The notes under the pieces were generated by a model. The model was not told where the DNA came from, ran no database searches, and saw only the letters and a list, made by a program, of their open reading frames with translations. Of a stretch of 64,000 nt of DNA, positions 7,430-16,060 are shown one piece after another (position 1 is the first letter of the stretch; every line of letters begins with the position of its first letter). Origin of the DNA: Clostridiales bacterium (lineage in GTDB: Bacteria > Bacillota > Clostridia > Christensenellales > Aristaeellaceae); the NCBI GenBank assembly GCA_012837965.1, contig DUQF01000027.1:35491-99490 (forward strand), written 5' to 3'. The position numbers and the translations under genes were made by a program.

Positions 7430-8761
7430 TTAACCGACAGCAATATCATCAAGTGGAAGGAGAGCCCCATCTTTTTGAACGGAGCGCAGGGTAGCGAAGA
7501 TAATTGTTAATCCACCGACTCGTCCGAAAAACATAAGGAAAATCAGGACGAATAAGGAGGGGATGGATAGGCTTGCCGTGATACCAAGGCTAAGGCCGAC
7601 TGTTCCGATTGCCGAAGCGGTTTCAAACAAGGCAGTTTCCAAAGGGATTTTATCATACAAAGATAAAAAGAAGCCGGAAAACAAAAAGAGGTTAACATAC
7701 ATCACCATGATGGTAAATGCCGTGCGGATCGTGTCACTACTTAAGCGCCTGCCAAAGGCATGGGTGGTACGGTCTTGTCTGAAAACAGACATGGCGGTTA
7801 ACAAAAGTACAGCCAGGGTACTGGTTTTCATACCACCGGCGGTTGAGCCGGGCGAGCCGCCAATGAGCATCAGGATGGATGTCAGGGCTTGGCTGCTCTG
7901 GGTCAGGCCGGTTAAATCCACCGTATTAAACCCGGCTGTACGGGGCGTGATTGATTGGAAGAAGGAAACAAGGATGCGTCTTGATAGGGGCATTTGATGA
8001 AATTCCACCAAGAAAAAGTAAAGGGCGGGCAACAGGATTAGCAAGGCGGTTGTCAACAAAATTACCTTGCTTTGCATCCTGTAACGGGATAGGCGGGTTT
8101 TGTGTGTCCGTATATCGTCCCAGGTAACAAAACCAAGACCGCCAATCACAATCAGCAGCATGATTGTTACGTTGATGGGAACAGAATCCACATAGGTGGT
8201 CAGCGATGAAAACTGCTCCCGTACGCCAAGCAAATCAAAGCCTGCATTACAAAAGGCGCTGATGGAATGAAAAAGGGCATACCAGAGGCCTTTGATGCCA
8301 AAATCCCTTACAAAGGTGGGCGCCATAAAACAAGCGCCAATCAGCTCAATGATTAACGTGTATTTGATAATAAAGGTTGTCAGGCGCACGATACCCCCAA
8401 GTTGTGGGGCAGAAATGGTATCTTGTAGGCGGCTGCGCTGAGCGAGCGATATTTTTTGCCCACTCAGCATGGCGATACCTGCCATCACGGTCATAACGCC
8501 AAAGCCGCCAATTTGAATGAGCGCGATGATAACGATATGCCCAAAAGTTGACCAATAAGTGGCGGTGTCCTTAACGACAAGGCCGGTTACACATACGCTG
8601 GACGTTGCGGTGAACAGGGCTTGAATAAAAGGTGTACGTATCCTTTCTTGGGTGGAAAAGGGTTGCATTAACAATAGGGCGCCCAAAATAATAACACTTG
8701 CAAAGCTGAGCATAATCAATTGAAAAGACGAAAGACGGAATTTTTTTGCCTTACTTAGCAT
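7430..8761 (-). CDS. ktrB: KtrB-type potassium transporter subunit
   Basis: About 443 residues with four repeated membrane-pore-membrane units of the Trk/Ktr/HKT superfamily. The four selectivity-filter loops are visible around SSVCVTGL, AFCNAGFD, RTAGFNTVD and IGTVGLSLG, each with its key glycine. It imports K+ coupled to Na+. I chose the ATG at 8761 (MLSKAKKF), which has GGAG five bases upstream; an in-frame ATG at 8815 has no comparable ribosome site. ktrA follows. The gene diverges from the promoter at 8884-8912. Confidence 0.92.
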   Translation of the reverse strand: MLSKAKKFRLSSFQLIMLSFASVIILGALLLMQPFSTQERIRTPFIQALFTATSSVCVTGLVVKDTATYWSTFGHIVIIALIQIGGFGVMTVMAGIAMLSGQKISLAQRSRLQDTISAPQLGGIVRLTTFIIKYTLIIELIGACFMAPTFVRDFGIKGLWYALFHSISAFCNAGFDLLGVREQFSSLTTYVDSVPINVTIMLLIVIGGLGFVTWDDIRTHKTRLSRYRMQSKVILLTTALLILLPALYFFLVEFHQMPLSRRILVSFFQSITPRTAGFNTVDLTGLTQSSQALTSILMLIGGSPGSTAGGMKTSTLAVLLLTAMSVFRQDRTTHAFGRRLSSDTIRTAFTIMVMYVNLFLFSGFFLSLYDKIPLETALFETASAIGTVGLSLGITASLSIPSLFVLIFLMFFGRVGGLTIIFATLRSVQKDGALLPLDDIAVG

Positions 8762-8883
8762 GTAATCTCCAGTCAGTGTTCCCAGACTTTTTGAACACCG
8801 ATTGTCATTATACACCTTTTACGTGTAAATAGTAAGGGCATAAAAAGGCTCACCCGAAAATGTAACAAAATTGTTATAAATAC

Positions 8884-8912
8884 TTGACAAGCTATGTATT
8901 GTCGATTAAAAT
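8884..8912 (+). promoter_or_regulatory. Promoter of the surface protein gene
   Basis: Perfect TTGACA (8884-8889), 17-base spacer, TAAAAT (8907-8912). It drives the gene starting at 8967. Confidence 0.75.
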
Positions 8913-8966
8913 AAGGAAGATAAATTAGGATGAACCGCGCCCTGCGCGATGGAAGGAGGAAAGGGC

Positions 8967-10892
8967 ATGAATATTCGCCCTCGAACCGTCAAAGTCATGA
9001 CATGGCTGGTTGCCATCTTGTTGCTTGTTGGAGGTGTGTTCATATCTTCAAACGCTGCGGAGCTTGGCGGTCTACAGTTCAGTATCGAAATTGACCCAAC
9101 GACGATGACTTCGCCCGGCGCTGTCAAGGTAACTGCCCGACTTTCCAACAGTGGGACGGTGGACATTCAAACTCCCTTGTCGTTGTTTGACCCTGACGAT
9201 AAACCCGTGGTTTCTTTCTTTGATGGAGGAACACTGTCCGGGCTTAAAGTAGGCGAAACGCAGGTGTGGTTAGGAGAATATTCCGTTTCCCAAGCCCAAC
9301 TGGAGGCGGGAAAACTTGTTTATACCGTTAAGGCGGGCGTTATTGATGCCCAAGGCACGGTTGCCAGCCTTTCTTTGCCTGCGGAAGCTGCTATAAATTA
9401 CGTGGGCGAAAAGGTATCCCTGTTGGTTAAGCGTACCATTACGCCGGAAGTTGTACGCAAGGACCAAACCGTTAAGGTGGTTTACGAACTAATTAACGAT
9501 GGCAATGTACAACTAAACGACATCAGGGTGCGTGAACATTCCAGCATCTCCAACAAACAGCAAACGGTCGAAAAGTTAGAGCCACAAAACAGCGTCACCC
9601 TTACCTTTGAAAAGAAAATCAGCGGCAATGACCTGCAAAGCCATCCCAATATTACTTACCTAAAGCAAGGGGACAAAAAGCGTATTCAGCAAACTTTGGA
9701 TCAAATGGTCATTCCTGTTGCTCGCCCCAACTTGCGCATCAACCTGTCAGCCGACCAAACAATGGTGGGTAAGGGCGACAAGGTTGTTTTAACGGTTACC
9801 TTGGATAACCAAGGCAATGTTAGCTATTTTAACGCAAGCGGCACCGATGAAAAGCTTGGCGTACTATTTTCCGATGTAAGCATTCCTGCCAAAGAAAAGG
9901 TGATTCTTACCAAGGAATTAACCTTGCAGGAAACGCTGGATGTAAAAGTGCAATTTACCATGGATGATAATACCGGCTCCAAGCCCAAGCAGGATACCAA
10001 CGAGATCAAACTCAGCGCCTATGACCCCGACCAGCTCATGAAGCTTGATCTTGTTATGTCTTCCGACCGTGCGAGCATTGATTCGGCGCCGGGGGAAGCT
10101 ACTTTCACCTTGCGTATTACCAACAATTCCTCTTATACAGCCAAGCGGATTAAAATATCTCAAGGTTTTACCGAGATTACGACCATTGATGAGCTTGCCG
10201 CAGGGCAAAGCATGGTCATTACTCGTAATTTTATGCTGTCTCAAGGTGGAAAATTCCAGTTCACTGCCGAGGCCAGAGATGCTCAAAACAATACCCAAAC
10301 CTTCCTGTCCAACGAAATGACCATCCCATTGGTACCTGCAACGCCGGGTCCCACACGGCCTGTTTATCCAACGGTTGAACCGCTTGTTACCCTATCACCG
10401 GTTCCTCAAATTGTTGAAGGTGTTACCTCAACCAGTGGCCTCAAGGCCCTACATATCTTAACTATTGTGTTCGGTGTTTTGTTTGGGGTGGCATTCCTGT
10501 TACTTGTTGCCAGCACGGTTTCCCGTATGGTTGTCAACCGCCGTTTACAGCGCGGAGATTATATTGAAGCTACTGCTATTAAGCGTGATTATACTGAAGA
10601 GCGCTTGGGAGCGGAAGCGGACGGGCAGCAAGAAGCAGCAAACGTTTTAGTAGATGAGGCCGAGCTTTCTGAGGCTGATGCAGAGCAAGGAATTGACGAA
10701 CAAGTAGCAGAAACATTAAAAGTGGAAGACGAAGCCGTTGCGCATGTGTCAACTGAGTTGCCGCACCAAAAGTATCTGCATCAGGAAGAGCAGGAGGAAG
10801 CCTTACCGAATGAGGATACACCTGAATCATCGGAAGCGGGGGCATATAGGCTCACTCGACAGAAAAAGTCAAGCGGCAGACGCCGCCACTAA
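8967..10892 (+). CDS. Surface-anchored protein with repeated CARDB/NEW3-like beta domains
   Basis: 641 residues. It has an N-terminal signal/anchor helix (about residues 10-30), then four or so beta-sandwich repeats marked by N-x-G-N/T segments (NSGTVDIQT, NDGNVQLND, NQGNVSYFN, NNSSYTAKR). A Pro/Thr-rich linker, a second membrane helix (about 497-522) and a highly acidic cytoplasmic tail ending in basic residues follow. The layout fits an extracytoplasmic protein of the CARDB/NEW3 type, often encoded beside ABC-2 exporters. Here the exporter genes that follow are decayed. The ATG at 8967 has GGAGG upstream. Function unknown. Confidence 0.75.
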   Translation: MNIRPRTVKVMTWLVAILLLVGGVFISSNAAELGGLQFSIEIDPTTMTSPGAVKVTARLSNSGTVDIQTPLSLFDPDDKPVVSFFDGGTLSGLKVGETQVWLGEYSVSQAQLEAGKLVYTVKAGVIDAQGTVASLSLPAEAAINYVGEKVSLLVKRTITPEVVRKDQTVKVVYELINDGNVQLNDIRVREHSSISNKQQTVEKLEPQNSVTLTFEKKISGNDLQSHPNITYLKQGDKKRIQQTLDQMVIPVARPNLRINLSADQTMVGKGDKVVLTVTLDNQGNVSYFNASGTDEKLGVLFSDVSIPAKEKVILTKELTLQETLDVKVQFTMDDNTGSKPKQDTNEIKLSAYDPDQLMKLDLVMSSDRASIDSAPGEATFTLRITNNSSYTAKRIKISQGFTEITTIDELAAGQSMVITRNFMLSQGGKFQFTAEARDAQNNTQTFLSNEMTIPLVPATPGPTRPVYPTVEPLVTLSPVPQIVEGVTSTSGLKALHILTIVFGVLFGVAFLLLVASTVSRMVVNRRLQRGDYIEATAIKRDYTEERLGAEADGQQEAANVLVDEAELSEADAEQGIDEQVAETLKVEDEAVAHVSTELPHQKYLHQEEQEEALPNEDTPESSEAGAYRLTRQKKSSGRRRH

Positions 10893-10911
10893 GTATCAAT
10901 CTACTATTTAC

Positions 10912-10940
10912 TTACCGCCAGCCAGTGCTTGGCGGTAATT
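10912..10940 (+). terminator. Hairpin after the surface protein gene
   Basis: Perfect 9-bp stem TTACCGCCA / TGGCGGTAA with a 9-base loop. Only a weak T-rich tract follows, so it may terminate partly or protect the mRNA end. Confidence 0.5.
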
Positions 10941-10982
10941 GTAGTTATTAATAGGTATAAGAAAAACAGGAGAGATAATATT

Positions 10983-11826
10983 TTGGTTGTTGAAACGAAG
11001 GAGCTAACCAAGCGTTATGGGCGCTCACGTGGCATCAACCAAGTGAATTTACAGGTCGAAGCGGGGAATGTTTATGGCTTCATCGGTCCCAATGGAGCGG
11101 GAAAAGGTACGACCATTCGCTCACTTCTTGGTTTCATTAATATCGCTTCGGGTGATGCCTATGTGTTGGGGATGGATGTCAAGAAAAATGCCGCAATATT
11201 TTGGCGAGGGTGGGCTATCTTCCTTCAAAATCGGCATTTTATCCGGGCATGACCGTTAAGGAAGCTTTGCAAATGTCAGCCAAGTTACGCCGAAGGGATT
11301 GTCGCAGAACTTCTTTTCGGCTGCTTGGCTGCTTTAAAGTCGATGAAGATAGGCGCATCAGCGACTTGTCTTTTGGCAACTGACGTAAAGTAAGCATCAT
11401 ATGCGCTTTGCAGCATGATCCGGAACTTATCATTTTGGATGAGCCAAGCACCGGTCTTGATCCCTTGATGCAAAAAAGCCTATGGGATGTACTCAAGGAA
11501 CATAACCAACAGGGCGTCACTGTGTTTATTAGCTCCCACGTCTTAAGCGAGGTCCAGGCTTTTTGTAAGAATGCTTCCATTATCAGGGAAGGAGAAATTG
11601 TTATTCAAGATAGTATCTACAACCTTGGCAATAAGGCGGCCCGCAGGGTGACTTTGCGCAACGTTAAAGGTGAGATTCCCGTGCTTCCGATAGGTGTGGT
11701 TGAACAAAAACGCACATCGCAAGATTTTTTTCTCTACGAAGGAGAAAAAGACGACCCATGGATGAAGTTTTCTTACATTACTATAGCAATAAACAGCACT
11801 ATAGTAATCAAGGAAGCACCCAATGA
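10983..11826 (+). pseudogene. Decayed ABC-transporter ATPase
   Basis: Clear ABC ATPase of the multidrug/ABC-2 exporter class, but broken. Walker A reads GPNGAGKG (the expected T/S is G). A frameshift near 11190-11200 splits GYLPSKSAFYPGMTVKEAL from the N-terminal part. An in-frame TGA at 11381-11383 cuts the signature after LSFGN. A further frameshift near 11755 displaces the tail MDEVFLHYYSNK. Walker B (LIILDEPSTGLD) is intact. Reconstructed, the stop would overlap the permease start as ATGA. The start TTG at 10983 follows AGGAGAG. Confidence 0.85.
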
Positions 11827-12605
11827 CCATTTTTCGCCACCGAGATAAGGCGTAACCTCAAATCGCAGATTATTTGGGCGCTCAGCATCAGCGTTTTTAT
11901 TGTTGTTTGCCTTTTGCTTTATTCCAAGGTCGAAAAGAACATGAATCTGATGAATAGCCTCTAAAATGGTTTAAGTATCTTTGGGGCGGCCATCGGCTGG
12001 GAGGGGCAAAAATACCTGAATATGATTATCTACTATGGTCTTGAAGCCGGCGTTTTTTGGGGCTGGGCGGCGGCCTGTTTGCCGCAACCTCCGGAGCGGT
12101 GCTTCTATCCAAAGAAGAAGGCAGGCGTACAGCCGAGAATCTATTTTCCCATCCCATAAGCAGGGTCAAAATATTTATCCAAAAAATGCTGGCGCTGGTT
12201 GCCTTAGTAGTTCTATTCAATGTGATCATAGGCGTTATCAGCTTCATCGTGGCGGTTATGGTAGGTTTTCCCTTTCCAAGTGACCAGTTTTTGCAATATC
12301 ACCTTGCGCAGTTATTGCTAACGTTGCAATGTGGCCTCATCTGCTACGCTTTTTCCGCCTTTATGTCCAAAGACACTATGAGTTGTAGGTATCGCTGTAG
12401 TACTGGTTTTTTTATGAATACCTTTATCAACATCAACCAAGCGTCCGATGTTTTGATGTACATTACCCCCTATTACTACGCTGATTCATCAAGGGTCATC
12501 GATGGCGCTATTTCGTGGGATTTTGTGAAACACCATTATGGCTTAACGATTCTTCTTTTGCTTGTCTCGTTACTGTACTTTACTAAAAAGGATTTGAAAA
12601 ATTAA
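11823..12605 (+). pseudogene. Decayed ABC-2 type permease
   Basis: Membrane permease partner of the preceding ATPase. The frame begins MTIFRH, shifts to TEIRRNLKSQIIWAL, hits an in-frame TAA at 11961-11963, and shifts again near 12055 into GGGLFAATSGAVLLSKEEGRRTAENL. Hydrophobic helices follow to 12605. Around 12380-12410 a compensating pair of shifts is likely, since another frame reads VGIAVVLVF. The piece from 12057 may look like a gene but lacks its N-terminal helices. Several independent lesions rule out a single sequencing error. Confidence 0.82.
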
Positions 12606-12734
12606 CGAAAGCCAGTTTCTAATTATGTTGTTCTATCAAGCGGAGAAGTGTTTTTTAGGTATTGACATTCATTGCATATTACAGGTAAAATAAATCCAAG
12701 CAAAAAACAATTCAAACTAAAGGAGGTAAGATCC

Positions 12735-13415
12735 ATGAAAAAGAAGATCCTATCTGTATTGCTTGTACTCATGCTCCTCTTATGTACGACAGCGATGGGG
12801 GCGGGAAAACTAAAAATCACGGATATGAATCTTATTTTGTACAGTGGCAAAGATTCGGGCTATTTTTATGCAAAGGTAGAAAATATTGGGGACGCACCGG
12901 TTGGTGTGGGCTATGGTGATTTGGTTCTTTTTTCTGAGAATGGTGATATTCTTCTCACGGAAAGCTATGTAACCACGTCTCCGTCCAATGCTGTTTTGCA
13001 ACCGGGCGAGTATCTCTATGTCGAAGAATATCTGTGGGGCGATGCCTTAAAAACCACCCCTGTTGGGGAATACAAGTTCTCCATTCCTGTTAGGGATAGA
13101 GCCACTGAAATGACTCAAATTCCGTGCGAAGCAACGTTTGAACTTTCTGGGGACAAATATGACAATTATATATACGTCACCTTCACCAACACGACCGACA
13201 CACCTCGGTACGATTTCTCTGTTACCGCAGCCTTGTATGATGCTGAGGGTGAGTTAATTTTTGTCGATTCATATATCCTTTCCAGTATCGCTGTGCATCC
13301 AGGAGCCACCTTGACGGTAAGAATGTACATTGATAGTTCCATGATTGAGGAATACTGGGCAAACGATATTGTTCCCACTTCGATAGATGCGATAGTCTGC
13401 TTCTTGAACGATTGA
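12735..13415 (+). CDS. Secreted two-domain beta-rich protein, unknown function
   Basis: 226 residues. A signal peptide (MKKKILSVLLVLMLLL, cleavage near TAMGAG) precedes two beta-sandwich segments, each beginning with a K/N-I-x-V-x-F/V-x-N pattern (YFYAKVENIGDAPVG; YIYVTFTNTTDTPRYD). This resembles FxLYD or CARDB-type domains but no family is certain. The ATG at 12735 has AAAGGAGGT seven bases upstream; an earlier in-frame ATG at 12672 has none. No cysteine lipobox, so it is released or retained by other means. Confidence 0.72.
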   Translation: MKKKILSVLLVLMLLLCTTAMGAGKLKITDMNLILYSGKDSGYFYAKVENIGDAPVGVGYGDLVLFSENGDILLTESYVTTSPSNAVLQPGEYLYVEEYLWGDALKTTPVGEYKFSIPVRDRATEMTQIPCEATFELSGDKYDNYIYVTFTNTTDTPRYDFSVTAALYDAEGELIFVDSYILSSIAVHPGATLTVRMYIDSSMIEEYWANDIVPTSIDAIVCFLND

Positions 13416-13808
13416 TGCAAGGTTTACCGCATTAAATTATACATGGATCAATTCTGAAAACCGGTAGATTTACCATCCCCCGCCGTTCTCTTTATAAGAG
13501 CGGCGGTTTTTATGGTGGGGGTAGAAAAACGATACAATTCAAGTGATATCAGGTTCACGTTAGATAGCCCTGATATTTTGGATAAGCAAAAAAAATTATA
13601 ATGTTTTTTGTACATGGTTTCAAATGAAGATAAACGTATTGTGTAGTAAACAACAGTACTCAAAACCTTATGGTCCCGAAATAAATGCGATGTTATATTT
13701 GTAAGAGTAGGCTGCTCTGCAAACGTTTCCTGGCTTGCATTAATATATGGTTGCTTAGAGTTTTAGCAACACATGGGGAATGAAGCGTGGAAATGATCAG
13801 AGAGGTGA
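13416..13808. other. Intergenic region
   Basis: Holds the terminator at 13480-13511 and then AT-rich sequence without a supportable gene. The regulatory region of the transporter operon starts at 13809. Confidence 0.6.
13480..13512 (+). terminator. Rho-independent terminator
   Basis: CCGCCG-TT-CTCTT, loop, AGAG-CGGCGG followed by TTTTTA. Ends the small secreted protein gene. Confidence 0.85.
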
Positions 13809-13869
13809 TTTACGAATAATTTACAATAATTTACAATCAATTGACAATTCCGCATGTAAGAGATATAAT
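13809..13869 (+). promoter_or_regulatory. PhoP-box-like repeats and promoter of the phosphonate/iron-type transporter
   Basis: TTTACG (13809), TTTACA (13820), TTTACA (13830) and the -35 box TTGACA (13841) lie 10-11 bases apart on the same face of the helix. A 17-base spacer and perfect TATAAT (13864-13869) follow. Repeats of TT(A/C/T)ACA separated by about five bases are the B. subtilis PhoP binding pattern, and the ugp promoter shows the same layout. Confidence 0.65.
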
Positions 13870-13934
13870 TTACCTAATAAAGCCCAATTTAAAGAGGGCA
13901 TAAAAACAATATTCTTTTAAGGAGGACTATCTGA

Positions 13935-14921
13935 ATGAAAAAGTTCGCAGCTTTACTCTTGGCGGCGCTGATGATGTTTGGCGCTGTTTCCGCATTGGCA
14001 GGGGGTTCCCTGGTGATTTACTCCCCGCATGACGCAGACCCTCTGCAGGCGGGCATTTCTTTGTTCCGGGCGGCTTATCCGGACATTAAAGTGGAGTATA
14101 TCGCGGCAGGCACCGGGGAATTGCTCCAGCGCGTTGCTGCTGAGAGCGAAAACCCCTTGGCAGACGTACTTTGGGGCGGCGGAGCCGACTCCCTGGCTGC
14201 CTTCAAGCCTTATTTCCAGCCCTATGTATGCGCCAACGACGATGTAATCGCCGATGACTTCAAGGACGCGGAGGATCTGTGGATTGGTGAATCTCCCCTG
14301 CCGATGGTACTGTTTTATAACAAGAATCTCGTGCCGGAAGACGAGGCGCCCAAGGGGTGGGAGGATCTGCTCAATCCCAAGTGGAAGGGCATGATCGCCT
14401 ATGCTTCTCCAGCCAAATCCGGATCTGCCTATACGCAGCTGTGCACGATGATTCTGGCACAGGGCGGCCCTGAAGGCGGCGGCTGGGACTTTGTCGAAAA
14501 ATTCTATCAGAACCTGGATGGCAAGGTACAGGATTCATCCGGCAACTGCCACAAACTGGTAGCATCCGGCGAATACGCCATTGGCGTCACGATCGAGAAG
14601 TCAGCCGTCTTGTATGCGGATAATCCCGATGTGGCTTTTGTCTACCCTGCTCAGAACAGCGCGGTTCCGGACGGCGTTGCTATTATAAAGAACGCCCCCA
14701 ACCTGGAAAACGCGAAATTGTTTGTGGATTTTGTGACCGGGCTTGAGTGCCAGAAGGACCAGAATGTCAACTGGAAGCGCCGCCCGGTTCGCAGTGACCT
14801 TGAACCGGTCGGGCTGCTACCATTGTCTGAATTGGACCTGACCAACTACGACTTTGACTGGGCTGCCAATGAAAAGGAAACCATCATCGAAAAATGGCAG
14901 GAGATTATCGTCAACAATTAA
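13935..14921 (+). CDS. ABC transporter substrate-binding protein (2-aminoethylphosphonate or ferric-iron type)
   Basis: 328 residues with a signal peptide (cleavage near SALA-GG) and the fold of the FbpA/PhnS2 cluster: SLVIYSPHDADPL, then ADVLWGGGADSL and MVLFYNKNLVPED. No lipobox cysteine is present. Iron-binding FbpA and aminoethylphosphonate-binding PhnS-type proteins are hard to tell apart by sequence. The PhoP-like repeats upstream and the single fused permease downstream favour a phosphonate or other phosphorus source. GGAGG precedes the ATG. Confidence 0.75.
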   Translation: MKKFAALLLAALMMFGAVSALAGGSLVIYSPHDADPLQAGISLFRAAYPDIKVEYIAAGTGELLQRVAAESENPLADVLWGGGADSLAAFKPYFQPYVCANDDVIADDFKDAEDLWIGESPLPMVLFYNKNLVPEDEAPKGWEDLLNPKWKGMIAYASPAKSGSAYTQLCTMILAQGGPEGGGWDFVEKFYQNLDGKVQDSSGNCHKLVASGEYAIGVTIEKSAVLYADNPDVAFVYPAQNSAVPDGVAIIKNAPNLENAKLFVDFVTGLECQKDQNVNWKRRPVRSDLEPVGLLPLSELDLTNYDFDWAANEKETIIEKWQEIIVNN

Positions 14922-14935
14922 TTTTCGGTTATCCT

Positions 14936-14970
14936 GGGGGAGGGGGCTTTGCTCGCTCCCCCTCATTTTT
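14936..14970 (+). promoter_or_regulatory. Intercistronic hairpin after the binding-protein gene
   Basis: GGGGGAG / CTCCCCC stem with a GC-rich loop followed by ATTTTT. Its place between the binding-protein and ATPase genes suggests partial termination or mRNA stabilisation, giving more binding protein than membrane parts. Confidence 0.6.
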
Positions 14971-14986
14971 CTAAAAGGAGTCATCC

Positions 14987-16060
14987 ATGGAATCTTATAA
15001 TGTAGCCATCAAAGACGCTGTAAAAACCTACGGGGATTTTAAAGCTGTTGCCGGCATCACACTGGACATCAATAAGGGCGAGTTTTTTACCCTGCTTGGG
15101 CCTTCAGGTTGTGGAAAAACCACCTTACTGCGCATGATTGCCGGGTTCAACACCATCGATCAGGGCACCATCTCTTTTGGGGATAGGGTGATCAACAACG
15201 TGCCTGCGCACAAGCGGGGGATAGGCATGGTGTTTCAGAATTACGCCATCTTTCCTCACCTGAGTGTGTTTAACAATGTAGCCTATGGCTTAAAAGCCAG
15301 GAAGGTGTCCGCGGACGAAATCACAAAACGGGTTGAAATCGCGCTTGAGATGGTGCAGATTTCAGAACTGGCTGCGCGCATGCCCAATGAATTATCGGGT
15401 GGCCAGCAACAGCGTGTCGCCCTGGCCCGCGCCTTTGTAATCGAACCCAGTGTGCTTTTGATGGACGAGCCCCTGTCCAACTTGGATGCCAAACTGCGTG
15501 TGCAGATGCGTGCAACCATCAAAAAATTGCAGAGAAAACTGGGCATCACCACTATTTATGTCACACATGACCAAGAGGAGGCGCTGGCCATCTCCGACCG
15601 TATAGCGGTGATGAGAAATGGACTGATCATGCAGGTGGGCGAGCCGACAGAAATCTATAAAAAACCGGAAAACGAATTTGTAGCCGGCTTTATCGGCGTG
15701 TCCAATTTTTTGGACTGCGAAATTGAAGGCAAGGATCACGAAAACGCGGTTTTAAATGTTAGCGATTATCGCTTGCCGGGCATCAGGCTCTCCCAGCCTT
15801 ATCAAGGAGCGGGTAAGATTGCGGTAAGACCCGAGTACCTGACCCTTTCTAAGGAAGGAATCCAAGGCAAGATTGAGTTATCCACCTTCTTGGGCGATTT
15901 TATCGAGTATGAAATCTTGCTGGAAAATGGCCAAACCATCCAGTTGAATGAATATACCAAGGATGCGCTGACCATCAAGCCGGACGGAATGAAAGTAAAG
16001 GTGATGATGGATACAGACTCCATCATCATTTATAACGCCCAAGGGGAGGTATTGAACTGA
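14987..16060 (+). CDS. ABC transporter ATPase of the phosphonate/iron-type system
   Basis: 357 residues. Walker A GPSGCGKTT near residue 39, signature LSGGQQQRVALARA near 136, Walker B VLLMDEPLSNLD near 158, switch histidine in YVTHDQEEA, then a C-terminal TOBE/OB-like region from about 240. It powers import by the fused permease. Length and order (binding protein, ATPase, fused permease) fit the PhnS2-T2-U2 type as well as FbpABC. The stop shares a base with the permease ATG (TGATG). Confidence 0.85.
   Translation: MESYNVAIKDAVKTYGDFKAVAGITLDINKGEFFTLLGPSGCGKTTLLRMIAGFNTIDQGTISFGDRVINNVPAHKRGIGMVFQNYAIFPHLSVFNNVAYGLKARKVSADEITKRVEIALEMVQISELAARMPNELSGGQQQRVALARAFVIEPSVLLMDEPLSNLDAKLRVQMRATIKKLQRKLGITTIYVTHDQEEALAISDRIAVMRNGLIMQVGEPTEIYKKPENEFVAGFIGVSNFLDCEIEGKDHENAVLNVSDYRLPGIRLSQPYQGAGKIAVRPEYLTLSKEGIQGKIELSTFLGDFIEYEILLENGQTIQLNEYTKDALTIKPDGMKVKVMMDTDSIIIYNAQGEVLN

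Noticed and set aside
11381..11383. TGA read as an amino acid (recoding) in the ABC ATPase
   Set aside because: TGA ends many intact genes here and the same gene carries frameshifts and a changed Walker A, so it is a plain nonsense mutation.
13809..13846. Fur box controlling an iron transporter
   Set aside because: The repeats are direct TTTACA units at 10-11 bases, not the inverted GATAAT pattern of Fur.
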